From Thermococcaceae archaeon (GTDB lineage Archaea > Methanobacteriota_B > Thermococci > Thermococcales > Thermococcaceae): a stretch of DNA of 14,660 nucleotides. Positions 6,093 to 13,257 of the stretch are shown here, piece after piece. The DNA lies in assembly GCA_027064745.1 (NCBI GenBank), contig JAMOPD010000143.1:1-14660 (forward strand). Direction: 5' to 3'. The notes below the pieces were generated by a model. It worked only from the letters and a program-made list of their open reading frames with translations, did not search any database and was not told where the DNA came from. The position numbers and the translations under genes were made by a program. How positions within the stretch are numbered: the first letter of the stretch is position 1; each line of letters starts with the position of its first letter.

Positions 6093-6419
6093 ATGCAGAA
6101 ATTAAGGCTTTCCATGTACCTTCTTTTTCTTCAGGGGATCTTTCTACTTTATTTTGCATATAAAAGCGGTTATTACACAGTTTATGTAATTTTTGCCATT
6201 CTGAATTTTACACTTGTTTTTGGGCTAGGCAGAAAGAATAAAACCGCAGTAAAAACGGCTCTCGTCTACAAAGGAATAGATCTGTTCCTCTCTATGCTGT
6301 ACCTGATAGCAGGTGACATTTTTTCAGGAATAAGTGCCGCAATTGATTTAGTAATAGTCCATGACATTATTGGATATATCCAAGAAGTGACCAGTGTTGA
6401 TGAAAATGAAGAAGCATGA
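6093..6419 (+). CDS. Small hydrophobic membrane protein of unknown function
   Basis: 108 residues with about four membrane segments, near residues 7-24, 26-46, 56-75 and 79-95, and an acidic tail (SVDENEEA). No named family is recognised. GGGGGAG lies just before the ATG. Its 3' end overlaps the start of the MFS transporter gene, so the two are co-transcribed and probably translationally coupled. It could be an accessory membrane subunit, but the sequence alone does not show this. Confidence 0.7.
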   Translation: MQKLRLSMYLLFLQGIFLLYFAYKSGYYTVYVIFAILNFTLVFGLGRKNKTAVKTALVYKGIDLFLSMLYLIAGDIFSGISAAIDLVIVHDIIGYIQEVTSVDENEEA

Positions 6420-7512
6420 AAATGCACTCTTCGTCCTACTTCTTGCAGGTTTCTTTGCAATCCTTGGTTCAACGATGAGTAAATCGCCTACCCTTCCTCT
6501 CTACGCCCAGAGCCTCGGATTGGGAAAGGAAGAGATAGGCCTTGTGGCTGCCGCTTCAACTGTCACAGGAATAATTGTAAACTTCTCTTCAGGGCTTCTC
6601 AGCGATCTCTATGGTCGTAGAAAACTTCTGAAAATTTCTGGCTTTGTATTTCTCAGTGCACCCCTCCTTTACTTCCTTGCAAATGATGCCTTGACTTTGG
6701 CTCTCATTAGAGTGTATTATGGGATCGCCACAGCTATATTTGTCCCAGTCTCTCTCGCCCTTGTAAGCGATCTCTATCCTGATAGAAAAGGAACGTTCAT
6801 GGGCTTTCTCAGTTCTGCAACGTTAGTTGGCAGAGCCTTAGCACCCCTTCTGGCAGGTAGCATCATTTATCTCCTAGGCTTTTCAGTAGTGTTTATACTT
6901 TGCTCTCTAACCGGTCTAGTCGTTTTCATCCTAACTTTCAAGTTTCCAGATACAGGAAAAGAACTGCAGAGATTTGAATTCTCCTTCAGCCGCGAAATTT
7001 TCTTAATAGGACTTCTCGATGCCGCTGTGTATATGGCATATCAGGGGATAGAAACATTTTTACCCCTGTTCTACTATCTGCAGGGCAGGGCATGGCTCTC
7101 AGGGCTGATTTTAACCGTGGAAATTTCTATAATGGCAGCATTAAAACCCTATGCCGGTTATCTAAGCGATAGAATTGGAAGAATAAAACCCATAATAGCT
7201 GGAATGGGGCTTGTGGGGTTAGCTATGCTCCTTCTGGCATTCTCATCATCCCTATTCCTGATAGTCCTAGGTGCAGTGGCATTTTCAGTTGGTGGTTCCC
7301 TGAGTGAGGCTTCAACAAAGCCATTAGCCGCTGAAATTTCAAGACTCCGCGGAACAGCCCTTGGTTTCCTTGAGAGCATAAAAGACATCGGGCAGGCACT
7401 GGGTCCAGTTATCATAGGTTTTCTTGGCTTCAGAATAGGCTTTCTCGGCATTGGCCTGTTTGGACTTTCTATCCTTACCCTCTTTCTGATATACAGGCAT
7501 TCCTCCAAGTGA
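6400..7512 (+). CDS. Major facilitator superfamily transporter
   Basis: About 370 residues with the 12-helix pattern of an MFS permease in two halves. The loop 2-3 signature appears twice: GLLSDLYGRRK in the N-terminal half and GYLSDRIGRIK in the C-terminal half. DLYPDRKGTFMG after helix 4 is typical of drug or sugar-efflux subfamilies. Substrate is unknown; an efflux role is a reasonable guess. The start is ambiguous among GTG 6394, ATG 6400 and ATG 6406. GTGA at 6387-6390 fits 6400 best, overlapping the preceding gene by 20 bases. It converges on acdB with a 37-base gap. Confidence 0.9.
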   Translation: MKMKKHENALFVLLLAGFFAILGSTMSKSPTLPLYAQSLGLGKEEIGLVAAASTVTGIIVNFSSGLLSDLYGRRKLLKISGFVFLSAPLLYFLANDALTLALIRVYYGIATAIFVPVSLALVSDLYPDRKGTFMGFLSSATLVGRALAPLLAGSIIYLLGFSVVFILCSLTGLVVFILTFKFPDTGKELQRFEFSFSREIFLIGLLDAAVYMAYQGIETFLPLFYYLQGRAWLSGLILTVEISIMAALKPYAGYLSDRIGRIKPIIAGMGLVGLAMLLLAFSSSLFLIVLGAVAFSVGGSLSEASTKPLAAEISRLRGTALGFLESIKDIGQALGPVIIGFLGFRIGFLGIGLFGLSILTLFLIYRHSSK

Positions 7513-7531
7513 GCACATACTCAGATTAAAA

Positions 7532-7549
7532 TGGAGAAAAGAAAAGATT
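7532..7549 (-). terminator. T-rich terminator candidate after acdB
   Basis: Directly after the acdB stop the minus strand reads a pyrimidine-rich run with several T clusters (AAATCTTTTCTTTTCTCC). Archaeal terminators are T tracts without an obligatory hairpin, so this fits, but weakly. Confidence 0.35.
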
Positions 7550-8257
7550 TCACTTCAGGATTATTCTTGCATCGACTATAACTGCACCCTCGCCTTCGGG
7601 ATATACGAAGACAGGGTTTAAATCCATCTCCTTGATGTAGTCCCTAAGGTCGTCAATGAGTTTTGAGACCTTGAGCATCAAGTCAACTATGGCCTTCATG
7701 TCCGCAGGAGGCTCTCCTCTAGCTCCTGCCAGAATGGGGTAGCTCTTTATTTCCTTAAGCATCTTCCATGCATCTTTCTCTTCTATTGGGATTATTCTGA
7801 ACGTAACATCCTTGAGAACCTCTACGAAAATTCCACCAAGGCCAAACATCAGTGCATGCCCGAACTGTGGATCTTCAGTTACACCTATAATGATCTCCCT
7901 TCCTGGTTTGAGCATTGGAGCAACGAGAACGCCGAGTATCTCGGCATCCGGCTTATATCTGCGGGCATTCTCATGTATCTCCTCCCACTTCTGTCTGAGC
8001 TCCTCAGGAGTCTTTATGTTCAGGAGAACAACTTTAGCATCGCTCTTGTGAAGAATCTGCGGCGACATCAACTTCAGAACGACCGGATAGCCTATTTCCT
8101 CCGCGTACTTAAGTGCCTCATCAAAGGTCTTTGCCAGCTTTTCCTTTGGGACTGGCAGACCGTAAGCTTTTAAAATCTCCTTAGCTTCGAATTCAACCAG
8201 AGCCTTCCTATCTTGGGCCAAAACCCCTTCAATTATTTTCAGAGCTTTTTCCTTCAT
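7550..8257 (-). CDS. acdB: ADP-forming acyl-CoA synthetase, beta subunit
   Basis: Beta subunit of the archaeal acyl-CoA synthetase (NDP-forming), which converts acyl-CoA, ADP and phosphate to acid, CoA and ATP. ATG 8257 gives 235 residues, matching known beta subunits of about 232; GGGGGGAAGG lies just upstream. A TTG 15 bases earlier is unlikely because it sits in the ribosome site. ATP-grasp fold: FEAKEILKAYGLPVP (residues 23-37), His70 in LHKSDAK, equivalent to the beta-subunit histidine that relays phosphate to ADP, then DPQFGHALMFGLGG at 129-142 and LAGARGE at 176-182. The family's usual SDAGG is SDAKV here. It follows acdA with an ATGA overlap, so the two subunits are made in step. Confidence 0.93.
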   Translation of the reverse strand: MKEKALKIIEGVLAQDRKALVEFEAKEILKAYGLPVPKEKLAKTFDEALKYAEEIGYPVVLKLMSPQILHKSDAKVVLLNIKTPEELRQKWEEIHENARRYKPDAEILGVLVAPMLKPGREIIIGVTEDPQFGHALMFGLGGIFVEVLKDVTFRIIPIEEKDAWKMLKEIKSYPILAGARGEPPADMKAIVDLMLKVSKLIDDLRDYIKEMDLNPVFVYPEGEGAVIVDARIILK

Positions 8258-9699
8258 TTTCCTTCCCCCCAACAGATGGGTAAAAAAGAAAGATTTTCAA
8301 GATATTTAGCATATTGAACAAGTCCAGCCATAGCCCTGACACCCCTCTCAGGTGTCGGATAGACTGGAACTCCCTTATCCTCAAGAATCTTTGCATAATG
8401 CTCAGTTTTCTTGCCGCCCATTGCGACAGCAACTATTGGCTTATTGCTCTTTTTAGCATAGTCAGCCAGTATATCAATCAGCTCCATCTCATCAAGTAGC
8501 GGCACTTGGAACAGGGTTATGATGACTATAGCATCTACATTTGGATCGTTTATAAATGCCTCAATTGCCACCTTGTATCTCTGGGCGTCTGTATCTCCAA
8601 CGACATCTGTTGGATTTCCAGCAACTGCATGTGGTGGAAAGTTCTCTTTGAGATATTTAATAGTCTCCTCGCTCAGTTCGGCCATTTTAAGGCCAAATTT
8701 TGCAACTGCATCACTTGCCATAACTCCAGCTCCACCGCCATCTGTGATAATGCCTATTCTATCGCCCTTTGGAAGTTCGCACTTTGCAAAGGCCTTAGCT
8801 ATGTCAAACATATGTTCAAAATCCTCAGCCCTTATGATACCAGTCTGCTTAAAAACAGCATCATATATCCTGTCAGCTCCTGCCAGCGAACCCGTGTGTG
8901 ATGATGCCGCTTTTGCTCCATATTCTGTTCTTCCACTCTTAAGGGCTATAACGGGCTTAACGGCAGTTATCCTCTTTGCCGCCTCTATGAACTTCCTGCC
9001 CTCATTAACACCTTCAATATAAAACGTAACAACCCTAATCTCGTCATCATGAATAAAGTAGTCCATCAAATCCGCATCATCAACATCAAGCTTGTTACCA
9101 TAGCTAACCATTTTCCCTATTCCTATCCCAGCTCCTGCTGCCCAATCCAGCATTGCTGCTGCAAATGCTCCGCTCTGAGTTACAAAAGCTATAGGCCCGC
9201 TCTTCGGCCTATCCATCTTGTTTTCAGGCAGGAATACTGTATCAACTCCTGTATCGGGAACATACACACCAACACAGTTGGGCCCTATAACTCTTATGCC
9301 ATTTGCCTTTGCTATTTCATAAATCTCCCTTTCCATTCTCTTTCCTTCTTCGCCAAGCTCTCCGAATCCGCCTGTAATGATGACAACAGCTTTTATTCCT
9401 TTTTCGGCAATGTCTCGCATTGTTGCCGGCACAAACTTAGCGGGAATTGATATCACCGCGAGATCGGCGTCATCAGGTACCTCCTTTACATTGTGATAGC
9501 ATCTATAGCCTTCAATCTCATCAAGTTTTGGATTAACGGGATAAATATTTCCTTTGAAGATACCGCGTTCCTTGTTCATCTTGAAGTTTTCAAAGATGAC
9601 ATTTCCAACCTTTCCCTTCTTGTCAGTAGCACCGATAATAGCAACGGCCTTTGGATTAAAAAAAGGTCTTAATTCTTCGGCGATTTTTGACTTTTCCAT
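8254..9699 (-). CDS. acdA: ADP-forming acyl-CoA synthetase, alpha subunit
   Basis: 481 residues; characterised alpha subunits have about 460. The N-terminal CoA-binding Rossmann domain runs to about residue 145 (AVAIIGATDKKGKVGN, then IGPNCVGV at 138-145). Next is a succinyl-CoA-ligase-like domain with TQSGAFAAAMLDW at 174-186 and the phosphohistidine loop SSHTGSLAG, His268 being the phosphorylated residue. A third domain begins at GIITDGGGAGVMASD. Alpha and beta form a heterotetramer in the cytoplasm. Thermococcales have several alpha paralogues with different acid preferences (acetate, aryl or branched-chain acids, succinate), and the substrate here cannot be assigned. Adjacent alpha and beta genes fit loci other than the classic acetate enzyme, whose subunits are often unlinked. 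GGTGGT precedes the ATG. Confidence 0.93.
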   Translation of the reverse strand: MEKSKIAEELRPFFNPKAVAIIGATDKKGKVGNVIFENFKMNKERGIFKGNIYPVNPKLDEIEGYRCYHNVKEVPDDADLAVISIPAKFVPATMRDIAEKGIKAVVIITGGFGELGEEGKRMEREIYEIAKANGIRVIGPNCVGVYVPDTGVDTVFLPENKMDRPKSGPIAFVTQSGAFAAAMLDWAAGAGIGIGKMVSYGNKLDVDDADLMDYFIHDDEIRVVTFYIEGVNEGRKFIEAAKRITAVKPVIALKSGRTEYGAKAASSHTGSLAGADRIYDAVFKQTGIIRAEDFEHMFDIAKAFAKCELPKGDRIGIITDGGGAGVMASDAVAKFGLKMAELSEETIKYLKENFPPHAVAGNPTDVVGDTDAQRYKVAIEAFINDPNVDAIVIITLFQVPLLDEMELIDILADYAKKSNKPIVAVAMGGKKTEHYAKILEDKGVPVYPTPERGVRAMAGLVQYAKYLENLSFLPICWGEGK

Positions 9700-9761
9700 G
9701 ATACCACCCTCTCTAAAAATTTTGGCTAAATTCAGCTTCTTTCAAAGCTTTCTTCGGTTAT

Positions 9762-9775
9762 CTTTTTATTTCGTC
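9762..9775 (-). promoter_or_regulatory. acdAB promoter candidate
   Basis: Minus-strand GACGA followed by AATAAAAAG resembles BRE and TATA, about 65 bases before the acdA ATG. A second TATA-like run (CCTTTTATA) lies just upstream at 9779-9787. Which one is used cannot be decided by eye. Confidence 0.4.
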
Positions 9776-9850
9776 TGTATAAAAGGTTTATGTCTGTCAA
9801 ATACGTGCCTTAATGAATTCAAAAATACATTGATGAATATGATTTCAGAT

Positions 9851-10615
9851 TTAGATGTGCGTCTTAATGAATCTCAGGCTCTCCCTGACAGCATCCAAGC
9901 TTCCAAGCTCAAGGCTCCAGCTCGCCTTTCTGGGCAGAAGCTTAAAGACATCATTCCACGGCACATTACCCTTTCCAAGGCTCAAATGGGAGTCATTCTT
10001 CCCGTTATTGTCATGTAGATGCACATGTATTATTCTATCTCCCAGAAGCTCGATGAATTCATCGAAGTTCTGTGTTACAGTGTTTAGGTGACCAACGTCA
10101 AAAGTCACATAAAGTTCTGTCCCATCTATAAGCTCCCGGATTCTTTCACATGTCCTGCCATCGAGAGTTGGGAAGGCGGGCATATTCTCAAGGGCTACTC
10201 TAATGCCGAGCTTTCTGGAATATCTGTCAATCTCCTTAAGGGAGCGTCTATGTATCTTTTCATAAGCCTTAGGAAATCTCATACCCGCGGGGGATAGATG
10301 ACCGGGATGAATCACCACAAGAAGCGCACCCATAAGCCGGGCAATTTCAAATGCCTCAAAAAGTATATCCAATGAAGCTCGCCTTATCCTTTCATTCAAG
10401 GAGGCTATGTTTATATCGCTGAATGGAGCATGTATCACACTTTTCAGTCCGTTCTCCTCAAGGGTCTCCATATGAGAGTGGTAATTGTACCGGTCAAGCA
10501 TGTGATAGTTCTCGCTAACTATCTCTACGAAATCTATTCCCTTTACCCTGCTTATTTTGTATAGTGCAGTTCCCAGACTGACATCAGAGCAGCATATCGT
10601 TGATATGCCAAGCAT
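9851..10615 (-). CDS. Xylose-isomerase-like TIM-barrel protein (sugar isomerase/epimerase family)
   Basis: 254 residues of the AP endonuclease 2/xylose isomerase-like TIM-barrel superfamily. Probable metal ligands follow the family order: His62 (VIHAPF), His103 (VIHPGHL), Glu143 (ALENMP), Asp173 and His176 (TFDVGHLN), the HVHLHDN cluster at 197-203, His210, and Glu236 (SLELGS). This metal site fits either a sugar isomerase/epimerase or an endonuclease IV-like enzyme; the short length and absence of endonuclease IV signatures favour the former. The ATG abuts the stop of the upstream transporter gene (TAAATG) and has GGTGGG before it, so it is in an operon with the MgtE-like transporter. Why a cation transporter is linked to this enzyme is unclear. 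Confidence 0.85.
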   Translation of the reverse strand: MLGISTICCSDVSLGTALYKISRVKGIDFVEIVSENYHMLDRYNYHSHMETLEENGLKSVIHAPFSDINIASLNERIRRASLDILFEAFEIARLMGALLVVIHPGHLSPAGMRFPKAYEKIHRRSLKEIDRYSRKLGIRVALENMPAFPTLDGRTCERIRELIDGTELYVTFDVGHLNTVTQNFDEFIELLGDRIIHVHLHDNNGKNDSHLSLGKGNVPWNDVFKLLPRKASWSLELGSLDAVRESLRFIKTHI

Positions 10616-11779
10616 TTATCCCACCATGAGCTTTGCTATTAGGACAGTATATATCGTCCCAAATATATCACTATTGTTTGATATGAAGGGTATCGCAACA
10701 TGATCCGGATCAATATTCTTCTGGAAAAGAACATATGACACTGTGTATGCATAGAGCATGATGAAGAGAGCCATGAGAGGATAAGTTAGTATCAGCAGTT
10801 CCATATGCTCACCATGAATTCCCAGTAAACATTTAGCAATAATAAAAGCAAGAAAATTAATTAATATCCCTATTATCGGAGCTGTTGTGAAGAGGGCAAG
10901 TATTTCAAGAAACATTTCACCACTAAAGTAATCTTCAATTTCGCCGAGATGAAGCCTTGTGGAGGTTTTTGCCGCTATAATAGAACCGTAATTTCCAAAA
11001 CTACTCAAAAGAGCAGGATATGCAATGCTCAGCTTTTGGATAAGAGGACTGTACCTCTCCAAGAGGGAACCGGATATCACAGATAGGATGGCTAGAAGGA
11101 TCACCGTCGTAAAGAGACTTTTTAGGCTTAGAAATTCCTTTTTCTTTACCTTTCCTATTAAGGCCAAAGCGACAAAAACTGTTACGAGAAATGCATTCAT
11201 CATCCAGAATCCTGTTTTTGCCTGTTCGAGGAGAAGTATAAACGCGATCAATGAGGGAATCGTCAGTAAATCTCCCATTGAAGCTACAAGTGGAGCCGCT
11301 ACATTATCGGGATCACTCCCCCGTCTGAAGGTGAATATGGTAACAAATGCAGTAAAATATCCGAGTATCAAAGAAACAAGAATCGTAGAACTTATGACTA
11401 TTAAGAGGATGTCAAATGCATTTTCCCGTATTCCTCCAAGTATCCCTATACTCCAAAGAAGGCTTACTGGAATCAGTGAAAGGGCAATTCCAAGTACAAC
11501 ATTTTTTAAGACTTTTTTCTCCCTTAAACTCGGCTCCAGATCACCCAGATATAGCATCGTGGAAAATCGTGAAGCCATTGAACCAAATACGTTGCCTCTC
11601 AATCCCATCATTCCAGGAAGGATTACAAGTAATCCAGGATAGGAAAAGCGTATCTTCTCAAAATACTTCCCCAGAAATGTGCCCCCAAATAACCCTATGA
11701 TTAATGAAACAATCAGAGATGTCAGTGTGGTTGTGTGTGCTTCTTTGACCTTTGCTTTTATTTCTAAGAAAGTTATCAC
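10616..11779 (-). CDS. MgtE/SLC41-like divalent cation transporter with two membrane domains
   Basis: About 387 residues, almost entirely hydrophobic, built of two MgtE membrane domains in tandem. The halves carry matching motifs: PGMMGLRGNVFGSMASR in the first and PALLSSFGNYGSIIAAKTSTR in the second, then SDPDNVAAPLVASMGDLLTIP and IDPDHVAIPFISNNSDIFGT. The conserved DPD/xP/D residues resemble the Mg2+-coordinating pore of MgtE. Unlike bacterial MgtE it has no N-terminal domain and no CBS domains, the cytoplasmic Mg2+ gate. The arrangement resembles eukaryotic SLC41 proteins. Two GTG codons could start it; GTGAT spaced four bases before GTG 11779 favours that one over GTG 11788. Mg2+ is the likely substrate. 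Transcription diverges from the PhoU/TrkA_C pair. Confidence 0.88.
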   Translation of the reverse strand: MITFLEIKAKVKEAHTTTLTSLIVSLIIGLFGGTFLGKYFEKIRFSYPGLLVILPGMMGLRGNVFGSMASRFSTMLYLGDLEPSLREKKVLKNVVLGIALSLIPVSLLWSIGILGGIRENAFDILLIVISSTILVSLILGYFTAFVTIFTFRRGSDPDNVAAPLVASMGDLLTIPSLIAFILLLEQAKTGFWMMNAFLVTVFVALALIGKVKKKEFLSLKSLFTTVILLAILSVISGSLLERYSPLIQKLSIAYPALLSSFGNYGSIIAAKTSTRLHLGEIEDYFSGEMFLEILALFTTAPIIGILINFLAFIIAKCLLGIHGEHMELLILTYPLMALFIMLYAYTVSYVLFQKNIDPDHVAIPFISNNSDIFGTIYTVLIAKLMVG

Positions 11780-11830
11780 TGCAATCACTCTCCATTAATG
11801 ACACCCCTGTCTTTTTGAATCAGCTCCCAG

Positions 11831-11846
11831 TTATATATAAGCTTTC
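11831..11846 (-). promoter_or_regulatory. Promoter of the MgtE-like transporter operon
   Basis: Minus-strand GAAAGC followed by TTATATATAA is the clearest BRE/TATA pair in the window. Initiation about 25 bases downstream gives a leader of about 30 bases. Confidence 0.75.
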
Positions 11847-11851
11847 TTATG

Positions 11852-11923
11852 CTTGGTCAGATACTGTCAGGATAACCGGTGAGAGCGCCTGGCAGGCTGT
11901 TATCCTGACAGTATCCTTGGTCA
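11852..11923. repeat. 8-bp target site duplication around element C
   Basis: CTTGGTCA occurs at 11852-11859 and 11916-11923, immediately outside both ends of the perfect inverted repeat element. Same length and position as the duplication around copy A. Confidence 0.8.
11860..11915. mobile_element. MITE-like palindromic element, copy C (56 bp, intact)
   Basis: A perfect 17-bp terminal inverted repeat, GATACTGTCAGGATAAC at 11860-11876 and GTTATCCTGACAGTATC at 11899-11915, encloses 22 bases that contain GTGAGAGCGCCTG and a smaller nested palindrome GCCTG-G-CAGGC. It has no coding capacity. It lies between the divergent promoters of the MgtE operon and the PhoU/TrkA_C pair, about 14 bases upstream of the MgtE BRE. 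The perfect ends and perfect target duplication mark it as the youngest of the three copies. As RNA or a cruciform it would fold into a very stable hairpin. Confidence 0.85.
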
Positions 11924-11979
11924 TATTGTCTGACAGTCCTACTTAGATGCATAATACGCCCAGGAGCATATAGTATCTG

Positions 11980-11997
11980 GCGAAAACTAAATAAATT
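11980..11997 (+). promoter_or_regulatory. Promoter of the PhoU/TrkA_C pair
   Basis: GCGAAAAC (BRE-like) followed by TAAATAAATT (TATA-like). Initiation near 12017 would give a leader of only a dozen bases, carrying GGTGG before the GTG at 12030. Confidence 0.6.
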
Positions 11998-12029
11998 AGA
12001 GGAAGATTTTCTCAATTGGTGGAAGCAAG

Positions 12030-12641
12030 GTGGAAGAATGGGAGGAATACGAGTATAAGCCAAAAAGTGTAAAGGAGATTTTCGTTGAAATGAAGAATAC
12101 TGCAGAGTTTATGGTAGATTTGGCATATTCTTCTGTGCTGTTTGGGGAAAAAGAATTGGCCGAAGAAGTTATTGAGCTTGAGGAATACCTTGATATGCTA
12201 AACTACCACCTCATGGTGCATGCAGTTTTAGCAGCAAGAAGTCCCAAGGAAGCAGAGCAGATTACGTCAATCCTACACATGGCCCACTCAATAGATGACA
12301 TTTCAAACGCCGCGGCAGATCTTGCAAAGATGATCCTTGAGGAGGTCGAGCTTCATCCTATTATAAAGCAAGTTATTCTTGAGAGCGAGGAGGTTATTGG
12401 AAGATTTATAGTGACCCCAGATTCAATCCTCGTCGGAAAAACACTGGAAGAACTTAAACTCGCCAGCAACACAGGAGTCTGGATTTTGGCTGTCAGAAGA
12501 GGAAAGCGATGGCTCTTTGATCCAGATGGTGATTTTAAAATTCTTGCTGGGGATGTTCTCATCGGGAGGGGAACACAGACATCAATAGACTATCTCAAGG
12601 AAATTGCAAGAGGTGTAATAAAGGTGATAGGAAATGAGTGA
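12030..12641 (+). CDS. PhoU-like / TrkA_C domain protein (COG3273 type), first of tandem pair
   Basis: 203 residues with a GTG start preceded by GGTGG. The N-terminal part (about 10-125) is an alpha-helical PhoU-like domain with EMKNTAEFMVDLAYSSVLF and an acidic helix AEEVIELEEYLDML. The C-terminal part (about 126-200) is a TrkA_C/RCK_C domain: GRFIVTPDSILVGKTLEEL, then WILAVRRGKRW and ILAGDVLIGRG. TrkA_C domains bind small ligands and gate cation channels and transporters. It has no membrane segment, so it is soluble. Proteins of this architecture are known in Thermococcales beside cation transporters; divergence from the MgtE-like gene suggests it regulates that transporter. The last eight bases overlap the next gene. 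Confidence 0.85.
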   Translation: MEEWEEYEYKPKSVKEIFVEMKNTAEFMVDLAYSSVLFGEKELAEEVIELEEYLDMLNYHLMVHAVLAARSPKEAEQITSILHMAHSIDDISNAAADLAKMILEEVELHPIIKQVILESEEVIGRFIVTPDSILVGKTLEELKLASNTGVWILAVRRGKRWLFDPDGDFKILAGDVLIGRGTQTSIDYLKEIARGVIKVIGNE

Positions 12642-13209
12642 GCTTGAAGAGATTAAAAGCTGTCTAATTGAGATGAAAGATATTTCATCGCTCATGGTTG
12701 ACCTAGCGTTTTCATCAGTTATGTATAACAGCGAGGACATAGCAGAGGAAGTATACCTCCTTGAGGAGAGAATGGATGAGCTAACTCTTAAGGTGAAAAA
12801 GCTTGCTCTCAAAGCTGCCAAAGAAGAGGAAAAGCCCACAAAGCTTCTCAGCATAATCGAAATGGCAAGCATAAACGAAGCAATCTCAGATGCAGCCTAT
12901 AAAATAGCAGATTTGGTTCTTAGAGATGTTGAGCCGCACCCGATAATCCAGAGAATTATGGAGGATACAGAGGAGGAACTCGGCAGGATAACCGTCAGAA
13001 AGGGGTCTGTTCTAATAGGCCAGACACTAAAGCAGCTTAAGCTCCCCAGCAAAATTGGAACAAGGATAATTGCAATAAAAAGAGGAACAAGGTACATTTA
13101 CAATCCTGGGAAGGATGACACAATTGAAGAGGGAGATGTTTTAATAGCTGTTGGCTCTGATCTTGACAGACTCAGAGAGCTGGCAGGGGAAGAAGTGGAG
13201 GAGGAATGA
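12634..13209 (+). CDS. PhoU-like / TrkA_C domain protein (COG3273 type), second of tandem pair
   Basis: 191 residues, same domain order as the preceding gene: a PhoU-like helical part with MKDISSLMVDLAFSSVMY and DIAEEVYLLEERMDEL (the first protein has MVDLAYSSVLF and LAEEVIELEEYLDML at the same places), then TrkA_C with GRITVRKGSVLIGQTLKQL, RIIAIKRGTRYIYNP and EEGDVLIAVG. The two are clearly paralogues from a tandem duplication, now well diverged. The eight-base overlap with the first gene implies translational coupling and probably a heteromeric complex. The C-terminus is very acidic (EEVEEE). A soluble regulatory subunit for the divergent cation transporter is the best guess. Confidence 0.85.
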   Translation: MSELEEIKSCLIEMKDISSLMVDLAFSSVMYNSEDIAEEVYLLEERMDELTLKVKKLALKAAKEEEKPTKLLSIIEMASINEAISDAAYKIADLVLRDVEPHPIIQRIMEDTEEELGRITVRKGSVLIGQTLKQLKLPSKIGTRIIAIKRGTRYIYNPGKDDTIEEGDVLIAVGSDLDRLRELAGEEVEEE

Positions 13210-13220
13210 CTTTCCTCATT

Positions 13221-13235
13221 CGAAAACTTTTTATC
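13221..13235 (+). promoter_or_regulatory. Promoter of the membrane-anchored unknown gene
   Basis: CGAAAAC followed by TTTTTATC resembles BRE/TATA. Initiation near 13257 would coincide with the ATG at 13258, so the mRNA may be leaderless. Confidence 0.5.
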
Positions 13236-13257
13236 ATCTTAGGTGGTTTTAGCTCTG

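Noticed and set aside
8257..8272. TTG start five codons upstream for AcdB
   Set aside because: The upstream codons are the GGGGGGAAGG ribosome site itself; ATG 8257 fits spacing, family length and the ATGA overlap.
8519..9450. Plus-strand frames antisense to acdA
   Set aside because: The translations are low-complexity Ser/Cys-rich shadows of a conserved enzyme; no start signals.
9808..9878. Repeated tail reading FIK-x-x-I then stop, at the end of the TIM-barrel gene and again about 50 bases downstream
   Set aside because: The likeness (CTTAATGAATTCA versus CTTAATGAATCTCA) does not extend upstream, so duplication of a gene end is not supported.
9831..9891. C/D-box guide RNA candidate (TGATGA then CTGA 60 bases later)
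   Set aside because: Internal C' and D' boxes are poor, half of it lies over the 3' end of a coding gene, and Thermococcales sequence often has TGATGA by chance.
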